Shown: positions 18,018 through 26,989 of the stretch, one piece after another
Numbering within the stretch: position 1 is the first letter of the stretch
How the letters are laid out: every line of letters begins with the position of its first letter
Source of the DNA: Chloroflexota bacterium
GTDB lineage: Bacteria > Chloroflexota > Anaerolineae > Promineifilales > Promineifilaceae
Direction: 5' to 3'
DNA: 64,000 nucleotides
Assembly (NCBI GenBank): GCA_022616275.1
Contig: JAKEFB010000120.1
Location: forward strand, 1-64,000
Program-made: the position numbers and the translations under genes
The notes under the pieces: model-generated
The model's input: the letters and a program-made list of their open reading frames with translations, nothing else
Databases searched by the model: none
Told to the model about the DNA's origin: nothing

Positions 18018-19048
18018 AGGCGTTAGTGCTGGAGGCGAACGGCCGGCTCTGCTACCAGGATGTGGCGGCGCCGGCCGTGGCGGCAGACGAGTGCCTGCTG
18101 GCGGTGCGGGCGGCCGGGGTGTGTAGCTCGGACGTGCCCCGGGCCTTTGCCCACGGCGCTTACCATTACCCGCTGATTATGGGGCACGAGTTTGCCGGGG
18201 AAATTGTCGAGTGCGGGGCGGAGGTGGCCGGTTTTGCGCCCGGCCAGGCGGCGGCCGTTTTTCCTTTGCTGCCTTGCTTTGCCTGCCCGGCCTGCCAGGC
18301 GCAGCGCTGGGTCCACTGCCGCCAATATAACTATTACGGCTCGCGACGGGATGGGGGGTTTGGCGAATACGTGGCGGTCAAGGCCTGGAATTTGTTGCCG
18401 CTGCCGGAGGGCTGCGACGTGCGGCTGGCGGCGCTATGCGAACCGCTGGCAGTCTGTGTCCATACGATCAAAGCCATTCCGGCGACGGTGGGCGGCCGGC
18501 TGGCGATTCTTGGGGCGGGGTTTATGGGGCTGTGCCTGGGCCAACTGGCGCAACGGGCCGGCCGGTTTGGCGAGATCTGGCTGCTGGACCGCAACCGGTT
18601 CAAGCTGGAGATAGCCGCCGGTTTCGGCTTTCAGACGTATCTGCTGGAGGAGCCGGCCGGCCGGCCGCCCCTGCCCCCTTTTGAAGCCGTCATTGAGGCT
18701 TGCGGCGCAGTATCTACCTATCAGCTCTCCCTGGAGCTGGGCGCGCCGGGCGGGTGGGTGATCTGGATGGGCAATATTGCCGGCGACCTGGCGCTGCCGC
18801 AAAAAAAGGTCAGCGCCGTTCTACGCCGGGAGATGATCATTCACGGGGTGTGGAACTCGGAGTACCGGCCGGGCGAGCCAGACGACTGGAGCGAGGCGCT
18901 GGCGATTATCGGTGAGGCGGCCTGGCTGCCCAGCCTGGTCAGCCACCGGCTGCCGCTGGCCGAAGGGCCGGAGGCGCTGGCGGCGTTGCAGGCCATTAAG
19001 CAGACGCACCGGCCGCATTCGTATCTCAAGGTGATCCTCCAACCATGA
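18014..19048 (+). CDS. Second zinc MDR polyol dehydrogenase
   Basis: 344 residues from GTG at 18014, whose GTGA overlaps the previous stop; this is preferred to an ATG at 17993 because it begins at VKALVLEANG, the usual start of the family. Zinc ligands lie in AGVCSSDVPR and GHEFAGE; the structural zinc site is CFACPACQAQRWVHC. The Rossmann motif LAILGAGFMGLCLGQ follows near residue 160. It most resembles galactitol-1-phosphate 5-dehydrogenase/sorbitol dehydrogenase-like enzymes. It is only distantly similar to the dehydrogenase at 12449, so the cluster has two different redox steps on polyols. Confidence 0.86.
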   Translation: MKALVLEANGRLCYQDVAAPAVAADECLLAVRAAGVCSSDVPRAFAHGAYHYPLIMGHEFAGEIVECGAEVAGFAPGQAAAVFPLLPCFACPACQAQRWVHCRQYNYYGSRRDGGFGEYVAVKAWNLLPLPEGCDVRLAALCEPLAVCVHTIKAIPATVGGRLAILGAGFMGLCLGQLAQRAGRFGEIWLLDRNRFKLEIAAGFGFQTYLLEEPAGRPPLPPFEAVIEACGAVSTYQLSLELGAPGGWVIWMGNIAGDLALPQKKVSAVLRREMIIHGVWNSEYRPGEPDDWSEALAIIGEAAWLPSLVSHRLPLAEGPEALAALQAIKQTHRPHSYLKVILQP

Positions 19049-19104
19049 TTGCACCTACACAGGCGCGGTCAGGAGACCGGCCTGAGCAGTTACCAACCAT
19101 GATT
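19039..19104. repeat. Repeat insertion with a 12-bp duplication at a gene start
   Basis: The 12-mer CCAACCATGATT occurs at 19039-19050 and again at 19093-19104, 54 bp apart. Between the copies is a core (GCGCGGTCAGGAGACCGGCC followed by TGAGCA) nearly identical to the 66-bp tandem repeats at 5647. The arrangement looks like an insertion flanked by a target duplication. It leaves the stop of the upstream gene intact and adds 18 in-frame codons to the downstream one. Confidence 0.8.
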
Positions 19105-20631
19105 CGAGACGGGAAGTACAAAGAACAGCTTCCCCTCAACGGCCTGCTGTTCCTGGTGGCCCTGGGGTTCATGCTGCTTTACCTGTACGTGGGTATCTCC
19201 CGGGTGCGCTATCCCTATTCGCTGGACTTGATCGAAGACAACCTAGTGATGCAGGCCTGGCGAGTGATGCAAAATGAGCCGGACTACGTGCCGCCGAATG
19301 CCGAGTACGTGCCCCAGGTTTATATGCCGCTCTACGGCTGGATCGGCGGCCTGATTTTTAAGGTGACGGGGCCGGGCTTTGGCCCGCTGCGGGCCTTCTC
19401 TTTTTTAGCCACGCTGGCCACGGCCGGGTTGATTTACTGGATTGCCGCCCGCGAAAGCGCGAACCGGCTGGTAGCCTTTGGCTGCGCCGGCCTGTTCCTG
19501 GCCGGCTACCGACTGGTGGGCGGTTGGTACGAGCTGGCCCGGGTGGAAAACCTCTTCGTCTTGCTGACGCTGGCCGGTATTACCCTGGCCATTTATGACC
19601 AGAAATCGGCCAGGGGGCTGGCCCTGTCGGGGGCGCTGCTGGGGCTCTCTTTGCTGACCAAGCAAAACGGGCTTATCTTTGCCGCCGGGACGGGGGTGTA
19701 CCTGTTGCTCAATGTGCGCTGGCGCGTCTGGGTCTTCGCCGTCGCCTTCGTCCTGGCCGGGCTGGCGCCGATGTGGCTGGCCAACCTGGCCAGCGATGGC
19801 TGGCTGTACACTTACGTCTTTGGCGTGGCCTACGCCAGCCCGATTGACCGCATCCGGATCGTGCAGACCTTACAGCGGGAAATTTTTGGGGCGATGCTGC
19901 TGTTGACGCTGAGCGTTTTTGTTGTTCTGCTCAGCGCTTTCGGCCGGTTGGGGGTCAAGGGTTTCGTCATTCAAACTCTGTCGAAGCGGCCCTGGCCAAT
20001 TTTCATCGCCGTGGCCGTCCTGGTGACCATTGCGACGCGGGCTTCGGTCGGCGGGGCGCGGCAAAATTATATCGTCGGTTACGCCTTTCTCTGCCTGGCC
20101 CCGGCGCTCCTAGCGGCCGAAATGGCCCATTGGCGGGAGTCGTGGCGGCGGCCGGGCAGCGCGGTCTTGCCGGCGGTGGTGATCCTCCAATTCCTGCTGG
20201 CCTGGTCGCCGGCCGTCCACTACCGGCTGCAAATCGCCAGTTCCAGCGAATTTGTGCCGACGGCGGCAATGTGGGCGAGCGGCGACCGGCTGATTGAGCG
20301 CATCGCCGGGGTGGACGGGCCGGTCTTTGTGATGATGCATCCCCCTTACGCGCTGATGGCCGGCAAGGCGCCAAGCGTCCATATCCAGTCGTTGTGGCAC
20401 GCCCGCTTCCGGGGCCGCGACCCACTGCCGGCCGACCTGGTCAGCCGGATCGAAAACCACTATTACGCCATGATTATCTCGGACGGGAGCATGGACTTTG
20501 AAACGGACCCGGCGCTGGTAGCGCTGCTGGACAGGTATTACACGCTACTAGGGCTCTTGCCGCCAACAGAGGGGCCGCCGACGTTAAGCGGGCCGATTTA
20601 CCGGCCGCAGTTTGTCTACGTGCCCAGGTAG
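19045..20631 (+). CDS. GT39-like polytopic membrane glycosyltransferase
   Basis: 528 residues from ATG at 19045 (ATGA overlap with the previous stop). A second in-frame ATG at 19099, in an identical context, is probably the ancestral start, since the first 18 codons are made by a repeat insertion. About ten membrane spans are visible. The first external loop carries DLIEDNLVMQAWRVM (Asp/Glu pair), as in PMT/ArnT-type transferases, and the C-terminal part (about 410-528) is a soluble domain ending FVYVPR. It probably transfers a lipid-linked sugar to an acceptor outside the membrane. It is the last gene of the 9.9-20.6 kb cluster and converges with the kinase gene only 4 bp away, with no terminator seen. 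Confidence 0.82.
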   Translation: MIAPTQARSGDRPEQLPTMIRDGKYKEQLPLNGLLFLVALGFMLLYLYVGISRVRYPYSLDLIEDNLVMQAWRVMQNEPDYVPPNAEYVPQVYMPLYGWIGGLIFKVTGPGFGPLRAFSFLATLATAGLIYWIAARESANRLVAFGCAGLFLAGYRLVGGWYELARVENLFVLLTLAGITLAIYDQKSARGLALSGALLGLSLLTKQNGLIFAAGTGVYLLLNVRWRVWVFAVAFVLAGLAPMWLANLASDGWLYTYVFGVAYASPIDRIRIVQTLQREIFGAMLLLTLSVFVVLLSAFGRLGVKGFVIQTLSKRPWPIFIAVAVLVTIATRASVGGARQNYIVGYAFLCLAPALLAAEMAHWRESWRRPGSAVLPAVVILQFLLAWSPAVHYRLQIASSSEFVPTAAMWASGDRLIERIAGVDGPVFVMMHPPYALMAGKAPSVHIQSLWHARFRGRDPLPADLVSRIENHYYAMIISDGSMDFETDPALVALLDRYYTLLGLLPPTEGPPTLSGPIYRPQFVYVPR

Positions 20632-20635
20632 TGGG

Positions 20636-21412
20636 TTAGATCGGCCCATAAACACGGACGTGAACCCGTGTGCCCTGGCCCGGCGCGCTATCCACGACCA
20701 GGGCGCCGCCGCAGCGTTCGGCCCGCTCGCGCATAGAGCGCAGGCCCAAATGGCCTGGAAACGCTCCCCCGGTATCAAAGCCGACGCCATCATCGCCGAT
20801 TTCCAGGATAATCTCCTCACCGCTCTGCTGTAAGCGCAGAGTGACCCGGCCGGCCCTGGCGTGCTTGACAATGTTGTGGGTGGCTTCCTGGGCAATCCGG
20901 TAAAGCGTCTGTTTGACCTCCAACGTGGTTTCCGGCTCCGGGCCGAAGGTTGTCTGCACCTTGAGGTGGTGACGGGCGCGCAGCGAGGCAGCCTGCTTTT
21001 CCAAGGCGGCCACCAGCCCCTCGGCCGCCAGCGACTCTGGCCGCAGCTCAAAAATCAGGGCGCGCATTTCGGCCAGCCCGGCCTCGGCCAGCGACAGGAC
21101 GTAATCGAGCGGCTCAGCGGCCCGGCTGGGGTCGCGGTCCAGTTGCACCCGCGCCGTGCGGGCGCCCCGGGCAATGCCGTAGAGGGCCTGGGAGACAGAA
21201 TCGTGTAGTTCACGGGCCAGCTTTTGCCGTTCCTGCAAGGCGGCCAATTGCTGCGCCTGCTCGTAGAGCCGGGCGTTTTCAATGGCTATGGCAACTTGAT
21301 TGGCCAGCGGGCCGGACAGACCATCCAGGCCAACGCGCAGCCGGGTGTGACTGCAACAGCGGCATTCCGGCTCGTCGCGCCAGACGCCGGCCGTGGGCTT
21401 AAAGACCAGCAT
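20636..21412 (-). CDS. Truncated sensor histidine kinase (NarL/DegS class)
   Basis: 258 residues from ATG at 21412 (GAGGAGGGA upstream). The kinase core is complete: a short GAF remnant (ANQVAIAIENARLYEQAQQ), the HisKA_3 helix with phospho-acceptor His70 in ARELHDSVSQALYG, an N-box (EATHNIVKHA, about 172-181), DDGVGFD near 202, and GLRSMRERAE. The sensor portion is missing. The same frame stays open upstream with GAF-like sequence only as far as about 21465, then runs into unrelated DNA that ends at the stop of the neighbouring gene at 21508. No response regulator is nearby. It reads as a kinase cut by whatever brought in the 21.5-26.8 kb genes. Confidence 0.75.
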   Translation of the reverse strand: MLVFKPTAGVWRDEPECRCCSHTRLRVGLDGLSGPLANQVAIAIENARLYEQAQQLAALQERQKLARELHDSVSQALYGIARGARTARVQLDRDPSRAAEPLDYVLSLAEAGLAEMRALIFELRPESLAAEGLVAALEKQAASLRARHHLKVQTTFGPEPETTLEVKQTLYRIAQEATHNIVKHARAGRVTLRLQQSGEEIILEIGDDGVGFDTGGAFPGHLGLRSMRERAERCGGALVVDSAPGQGTRVHVRVYGPI

Positions 21413-21507
21413 TCCCTCCTCGACCAGGCCAATATGGACAAAGAAGGCGGCTTGTTTCCCTGAATCAATCTGCCGCTTTTTTTTCTGTTGATATGTCTGG
21501 ATGTCCT

Positions 21508-24174
21508 TTACACTTCGCTTGCTCCATATGAACGGGAATCTACAAGGTGGCCGCTGCTATCCTTGAGCAAAACGGTGTCGCCCCTGTTGTTCCAGACCGC
21601 CTGCTTCCGGCACCAGAATAGGTTCTGCGGTTCGTTACCACCGCACTTTGTCCATACCTTGACAGTCGCCCCGGCCGGTAGCATGAACGCGGGGAAGGTG
21701 TAGGTATGCCCCTTCTCATCGCTCAAGGTCCAGTTCGTCAGGTTTACAGCTGAAACATTCTGATTCTCGATGACAACATATTCACCGGACAAGTCATCTC
21801 CCTCTGGATCGCTCAGGATCTGTGCAACCTTGACGGAAGGTGTTTCGTCTGGCGAACTGGCCGATAAGCGTTTGCCAGCCGGCGCCATCGCAGCGATGAT
21901 CTGGACCAATTCGCGCCCCATCTGTAGGCCCAGTTCATGGGCAAAGGCCTCCCGGGCGGCTGCCTGCCAGTGGGCACGCCGCGCCTCTTCCTGGTCGATC
22001 TCCGCAACCGAGAGAAGCCGCACGTCGAAATACAAATGGCCACAGGCCTGGCCGCTGGCCGTGTAAACCCAAGGGGAAAACCGACGATAAGGTGGGTGCA
22101 GCCGATGAGGCAGATGGGCGCTGGCGGTTAGCACTGGCGCATCGGACCGCTCGGAATAGAAGCTAAACTGCAATCGTTTTTCCGTTCGGGCCTTTGCCAG
22201 CGGGGTTCCGAAGTAGAGCACTCGATCGAAGCAGCGCACAAACGGTGTTGATTCACGCGCGCCGGAATCCAGAATCAGCTTTTCCTCTTCGTTCTTGCCG
22301 GCTATCTCGAGCCGAATGGCCAGCTGTAACCGTTCGTCCAGGGGAATGCCATACTCGTGGTCCAGGTGAAGCTCAGATACGCTAAGCGCCAGCCGCTCGC
22401 CTTCAACGGCTGGCATGGTACGCCAGCCAAGCTCAATTGCCGCCTCCACTTCTTCCGCCAATCTCGACGCCAGCGCCTCATAGGCCTGACCCGCCCTCCA
22501 GTTGTACTCAAGCTCTGGCGTGACAAAAGCACCCACCATGCTGGCGATGGCTTCGTCAAGCGCCAATGCGCTCTCTACCGCCGCTTCGGGAGTGGGGGGG
22601 CTAAGGTGGAGCAGGCTTTTGTACACCAGCTCACCGGATACACGACGCTTGAGCTGGTCCAGCAGAGCGGTAAATGGGGTTCTGTCTAGAGAGGCGAACT
22701 GCTCCTGAAGAGCCGGCAGGGCCTGCGCCAGCATGCCAATCATGGCCCGCGTGGCGTAGGGCGCCTTGAGCATGTGCGGAATTTCGGATGCAACCAGGAA
22801 CAGATTGTCTTCATCACCGGCGAAGTATTCAGACGTTCCGCTCTGGTCTGGCTGCAAGATCACGTCATAGAGAAGCTCGTCTGCGCCGTTGGGCGGGTGC
22901 AGGCTCACGGACTGCACCTCAACCGCCGTTGTCTGTCCCGCTTGCACCGAATGGGCGCGGCGAACGATGGCCCCCGGCCCAAGACGGCCAATGCCACTCT
23001 TAGCCAGGAACGGCACCCATCTCTTGAGTTCATGCGGCTCCACGCTTTGCAACTGTGGCTGCTGTGCCGTCCCTCCGCCATTGACAAAGGGGTGCGAAGC
23101 GGTAAAACGAAAGCGGAGACCATTCAATGAATAGAGTGTTCGTCCCCTGCGCAGCGGCGTCGCGACCAGGGCAACCTGCCTGGGGCCGCCGGGCGACAAG
23201 ACCCAATCTCCCGGCCGTATCTCATCAATCCGTCTTCGTGATCGATCGTGCATCAGCACCCGCGTATCTGCGGTAAAGCAGCTTCCGGTGCCGGTGCTGC
23301 GATACTTGCTTCCCGGTTGGCCGTCTGCGGTGAACTCATAGGAATTCTCTTCGGGCATGTCGGTTCCGGGAGTTTCCTCCATGCCCGGCACCCACTCGCT
23401 GCGCATAATGCCGTCAGAAGCCATCGAATCAATGTCGCCATGATCAATGGTGGGCTTGTTATACAGGTAGCCCGAATACGTGCGCCACGTGCCCGGAGCC
23501 ATGTCGTCGGGTATGGGCAGGCCGGCGCTCTGCAACTGCCCGATGAACTGGTCTATGTCCGCTGCCGCCATGCCCAGCGCCAGCAGTTTGATGTAGTGAT
23601 GGTACATCTCCCAATCGGGATTCTTCCACAAGCCGTCGGCATACCAGAGGGCGTGGATGTTGACGCCATCCATCAACGCCTGCTTGTACTGCGCCAGCGC
23701 CGTGGCGTGATCCATTGCGGCAAACGGCGTGCTGAAGTCTGTGAAAGCCTGCGAAAAGACGAAGCTGTAGAACGGCGTCGCCTGATTGTTGAGGGTGGCG
23801 TTGAAGCTGGTGATGTCGCTGTTGATCTGAACCCATTGCAATTGATCGTGCAGCGTATCCTGCGTGAGCACTAGCATAGACTGGCACAGCACAGCCACCG
23901 CGAAATTTGCCCACCAGTTGTCGTCCAGCCCGGTCAGTCCACCCACGTTGGCCTCGTAAGACACCGGTTGCCACCCCGGAAAAAAGATGTCTATGAAGCG
24001 CGCCCCGGGGCCACCAAGGTCCGAGTGGACGCCTGGCGTGGAGCCGGTTAGCTTGTTGACGAAAATGGTGTGGACCTGGTCGCCGATGCTGAAGTCGGGC
24101 ATTGCCAGGACCATTTGCTTCACCCGATCGTCAATGTCTGTCATGTTATTCAGGGGAGTGGTATCCACCGGCAT
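21508..24174 (-). CDS. Unknown protein with HINT autoprocessing and lamin-tail domains
   Basis: 888 residues, ATG at 24174. Residues 1-298 are an unrecognised alpha-helical region rich in aromatics, with no signal peptide. Residues from C299 to about 480 form a HINT domain: the nucleophile Cys in SCFTADTRVLM, then RIDEIRPGDWVLS, the block-B Thr-x-x-His as TASHPF, and YDVIL...YFAGDEDNLFLV as closing strands. Residues of about 480-780 are unrecognised. Residues 783-888 match a lamin-tail (LTD) Ig-like domain (EYVVIENQNVSAVNLTNWTLSD), common in secreted bacterial proteins. HINT domains of this kind cleave or release the downstream part of polymorphic-toxin-like proteins. It lies 103 bp after the gene at 24278-26842, probably in one transcript. 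Confidence 0.8.
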   Translation of the reverse strand: MPVDTTPLNNMTDIDDRVKQMVLAMPDFSIGDQVHTIFVNKLTGSTPGVHSDLGGPGARFIDIFFPGWQPVSYEANVGGLTGLDDNWWANFAVAVLCQSMLVLTQDTLHDQLQWVQINSDITSFNATLNNQATPFYSFVFSQAFTDFSTPFAAMDHATALAQYKQALMDGVNIHALWYADGLWKNPDWEMYHHYIKLLALGMAAADIDQFIGQLQSAGLPIPDDMAPGTWRTYSGYLYNKPTIDHGDIDSMASDGIMRSEWVPGMEETPGTDMPEENSYEFTADGQPGSKYRSTGTGSCFTADTRVLMHDRSRRRIDEIRPGDWVLSPGGPRQVALVATPLRRGRTLYSLNGLRFRFTASHPFVNGGGTAQQPQLQSVEPHELKRWVPFLAKSGIGRLGPGAIVRRAHSVQAGQTTAVEVQSVSLHPPNGADELLYDVILQPDQSGTSEYFAGDEDNLFLVASEIPHMLKAPYATRAMIGMLAQALPALQEQFASLDRTPFTALLDQLKRRVSGELVYKSLLHLSPPTPEAAVESALALDEAIASMVGAFVTPELEYNWRAGQAYEALASRLAEEVEAAIELGWRTMPAVEGERLALSVSELHLDHEYGIPLDERLQLAIRLEIAGKNEEEKLILDSGARESTPFVRCFDRVLYFGTPLAKARTEKRLQFSFYSERSDAPVLTASAHLPHRLHPPYRRFSPWVYTASGQACGHLYFDVRLLSVAEIDQEEARRAHWQAAAREAFAHELGLQMGRELVQIIAAMAPAGKRLSASSPDETPSVKVAQILSDPEGDDLSGEYVVIENQNVSAVNLTNWTLSDEKGHTYTFPAFMLPAGATVKVWTKCGGNEPQNLFWCRKQAVWNNRGDTVLLKDSSGHLVDSRSYGASEV

Positions 24175-24277
24175 TGTAATCTCCTATTTTTCGGGGGGAG
24201 GAGCCTTACCGGCCACAGGAAGGATCACGCTCCCCCCGGCTTTGCGCGGGCAACTTACCGTTATTGGCGTGCGCCCA

Positions 24278-26842
24278 TCAGCCTGTCACGAATCCAGCCT
24301 GCGTCAGCGGACCGTCCACGAACTCCTCTATCGGGTCAGGCGGCGGCGGCGGGGGCGAAATGAGATTCCAGATGAGTTGCACCAGGGCCACCAGAGCGCC
24401 AACCACTGCCAGGGCCAGGCCTACCGGGCCGGCCCAGGCGAAACTGAACATTTCAAGTCCGATAAAGACCAGGTCGCCCAGGGCGAAAAAGGTGTTGAGC
24501 GAATCGAAGACGATGTCGCGCACGTCGCCCACCTCGATATCTTGCGCCAACTGCCAGGCGGCCACGGCGATGCCCACCACGGCCAGGGCTGGCCCCAGCC
24601 GCGCGGCGAAGAACTCGGCCGAGCTCTTGCCGAGAAGCTTCGTTGCCCAGTTGTCCACTTCTACCCCGCCTTCGGTGAACCACTTGCCAATGTTCTTGGC
24701 TACCCGGGTGAAGCGACTGGCCCCCTCTTCAAGCGGCTTGCTGAACCACGCGCCGAGCTGCGTCGCCAGCAGTTTCTCAATGCTCTTGACCACAAAACCC
24801 GTTGCCAGCAGGCCCAGGCCGATCTCCTGCACCGGATTCAGGTCTTTGTCCGCCACCAATTCGTAAATCAGGTAACCGGCCCCGGCGGCGAACATCAAGG
24901 AGGTGAGCACCTGGCCCGCCTGCACCCGAATGGTCTTAAACACGTCAAACATCTCCGCCAGGTCCGGCCCCGCCCGCACGACCGAACGATTTGCGTTCGC
25001 CGGCATGTTGGCCCAGATGTTCAACGCGTTCACCAGTTGATCCAGAAATTCTTCCTGCGAGTCAAAGCCACTGATCATCTTCTTCAATATCTCGCGCATG
25101 GCCTCGGCGTTATGCTGCAAGATGGCATCCTGGAAGAGCGTCGTGTCGCCCTCCAGCATATTCTGGATGGCCTGCGACAGGTACGGTTTCAGGTCCTCGG
25201 TCCATTTGGTCTGGTTAAAAGCGGAGCCGATGACCACGGCAAAGGTGGTGCTCAGCATCTGGTTGGCCTGGTCAACGTTATCCGGGTCCAGCACCAGCAG
25301 TTGCACATACCATTCGTACATCTGCTGCTTGACGTTCTTAAACTCTTCGCTGGCGACCTGAACCGCCCAGGTATTGAGGAAATCGTCCGAAGTAATCTGG
25401 TTGTAGAGCTGATCCGCCCAATTCTTCGCATTATCGCCAAGATAGGGCTGGATTCCGGGAACGCCGTCCCGGTATCCTTCGATATAGAGGGCGCTGGACT
25501 GCGCGGCGTAGTCTTTGTTCGTCCCTAATGCTTTCCAGGCGGCCGCCAGCTTGTCGTTATCAATCCGGGCCACCACGTCCTTGTGCGCCGGATCATTGAG
25601 CAGGCTGTCGTGAAGCATCTGCCCCAGGTTCATGACCGCCGTCGCCTGATAGAACGGCTGGTGCGCGTCCATCACTGTCTGCACGTTGGCGGGCAACGGT
25701 TGCTTGTCGCCAAAGAAGTCGCTGATCCAGGTGTTGCCCTGGCTGTCGGTGCCGGTCAGGGAATTGATCAAGATGGACTGAAAGTACTTGCCGGTTTGTA
25801 CCTGAGCTGTGTCCAGAACCTGTGTTTGTCCTTTCACCACCACGGAGTTAATGGAACTGACGTTCATCAAATCCTGAATGGACAGGTCCGGCCCCGTGTC
25901 ATCGGCGGCGCGCGCCGCGGCAGTCATGAACATCGGATGGACCGGTTGAAGCTGCGGCTTGCCGTCGAGCGCCACGAAGCTGGCCGCATCGGCCGTCGTC
26001 GCTTGCGTGCTGGCATCCTGAGCCGTCCCTTTCCAGTCGTAAACCGTCCCGTTTTCATCGGTGTAAGTGCCCACAAACGACTGCCCCCGATAGTCAACGA
26101 CGATGGTGAACTGGTCCTGCCCACCGAACGGGTTGGTGTCTGGCTGCATCTGAATGGTCGTTTGCCATTGATGCACATTGGTAACCGCCGTGCGGTTAGA
26201 AATGTCGGTCGAGCCGAGCAGGAAGATCGCCTTCAATATCTTGCCAGTCTGTTCGTCCACCCATTCGGAGCCGAGGGTAAAGGTCTGCCAATCCACAAAC
26301 TGCGAGGTGGATTTCTTCTCCCGCTGGGTGTTGAATACGGTTGGGGCAATCGTGCCGTGTACCATCAGCAGCGAGCCCATGGCGCCCCGCTGCATCGTAC
26401 CGGAGAAGGCGCGATGGTCCTGGGTCATGTACAGCCGGCCGGAGCGATGAGCGTCCCCTTTGCCGAAGCTGTAGATGACGCTCTGTGTTTCAGGGTGGTA
26501 GTAAAGGTTGTACAGCTTCTCACCCTGGAGAAAGCCCGTGTTCTCAAAAAGCGCCAGTTCCCCCTGGTCCGCCCACTTCTCTCCATCCCATACCTGGCAT
26601 GAGAAACGCCGGTTGTGTAGAAGATGGCCTTTGGATAGGTCACCCGACCGGGCTAACGTGATCGGTTTCTGGCTGCCATCCGTTCCTATCTGCCCCCCAT
26701 ACTCCGCCCGCCAGCGATATAAGCTGCTCGTGCTAACGTGTAGCTCTGAGGCTAGTTCAGCAACGGTCAGCCCTTCGGTATTTAACCATCTGACAGCAGT
26801 AAGCCGGAATTCTTGTGGATATACCCTTCTCGCCTTTGACAT
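24278..26842 (-). CDS. Chimeric large protein: IS3 OrfA helix-turn-helix fused to unknown domains
   Basis: 854 residues from ATG at 26842, which follows a strong CAGGAGGACGACT ribosome site. Residues of about 8-50 (YPQEFRLTAVRWLNTEGLT, VAELASELHVSTSSLYRWR) are the DNA-binding helix-turn-helix of IS3-type transposase OrfA. From about residue 65 the sequence changes to beta-rich unknown protein (WDGEKWADQGELALF and onward), then a helical region. Hydrophobic helical segments lie near 647-667, 747-767 and 790-830, before a Pro-rich stretch (SPPPPPPDP) at the C-terminus. The late hydrophobic helices could insert into a membrane. The real N-terminus was probably lost to an insertion element whose OrfA start now drives it. 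Possible partner of the HINT/LTD protein. Confidence 0.7.
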   Translation of the reverse strand: MSKARRVYPQEFRLTAVRWLNTEGLTVAELASELHVSTSSLYRWRAEYGGQIGTDGSQKPITLARSGDLSKGHLLHNRRFSCQVWDGEKWADQGELALFENTGFLQGEKLYNLYYHPETQSVIYSFGKGDAHRSGRLYMTQDHRAFSGTMQRGAMGSLLMVHGTIAPTVFNTQREKKSTSQFVDWQTFTLGSEWVDEQTGKILKAIFLLGSTDISNRTAVTNVHQWQTTIQMQPDTNPFGGQDQFTIVVDYRGQSFVGTYTDENGTVYDWKGTAQDASTQATTADAASFVALDGKPQLQPVHPMFMTAAARAADDTGPDLSIQDLMNVSSINSVVVKGQTQVLDTAQVQTGKYFQSILINSLTGTDSQGNTWISDFFGDKQPLPANVQTVMDAHQPFYQATAVMNLGQMLHDSLLNDPAHKDVVARIDNDKLAAAWKALGTNKDYAAQSSALYIEGYRDGVPGIQPYLGDNAKNWADQLYNQITSDDFLNTWAVQVASEEFKNVKQQMYEWYVQLLVLDPDNVDQANQMLSTTFAVVIGSAFNQTKWTEDLKPYLSQAIQNMLEGDTTLFQDAILQHNAEAMREILKKMISGFDSQEEFLDQLVNALNIWANMPANANRSVVRAGPDLAEMFDVFKTIRVQAGQVLTSLMFAAGAGYLIYELVADKDLNPVQEIGLGLLATGFVVKSIEKLLATQLGAWFSKPLEEGASRFTRVAKNIGKWFTEGGVEVDNWATKLLGKSSAEFFAARLGPALAVVGIAVAAWQLAQDIEVGDVRDIVFDSLNTFFALGDLVFIGLEMFSFAWAGPVGLALAVVGALVALVQLIWNLISPPPPPPDPIEEFVDGPLTQAGFVTG

Positions 26843-26989
26843 TAGTCGTCCTCCTGTTGCATATAGACTTGGATCTTTATCAACAAAGCTGTCGTCTCTA
26901 CGCGGCACGTTTACAGACTGCTCGAATTGATCACTTCCGTATTGAGTATGCGATTGTCCTATCTCTCTGGAGTCACCTCTTTTCAAACT

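Noticed and set aside
21508-24174. HINT domain read as a true intein
   Set aside because: There is no clear C-terminal His-Asn and following nucleophile, and the flanking parts do not form a recognisable split host protein; an autoprocessing HINT domain fits better.
23987-25528. Open 513-codon plus-strand frame
   Set aside because: It lies antisense to the two large minus-strand genes, has no domain-like sequence or ribosome site, and is explained by GC-rich codon use on the other strand.
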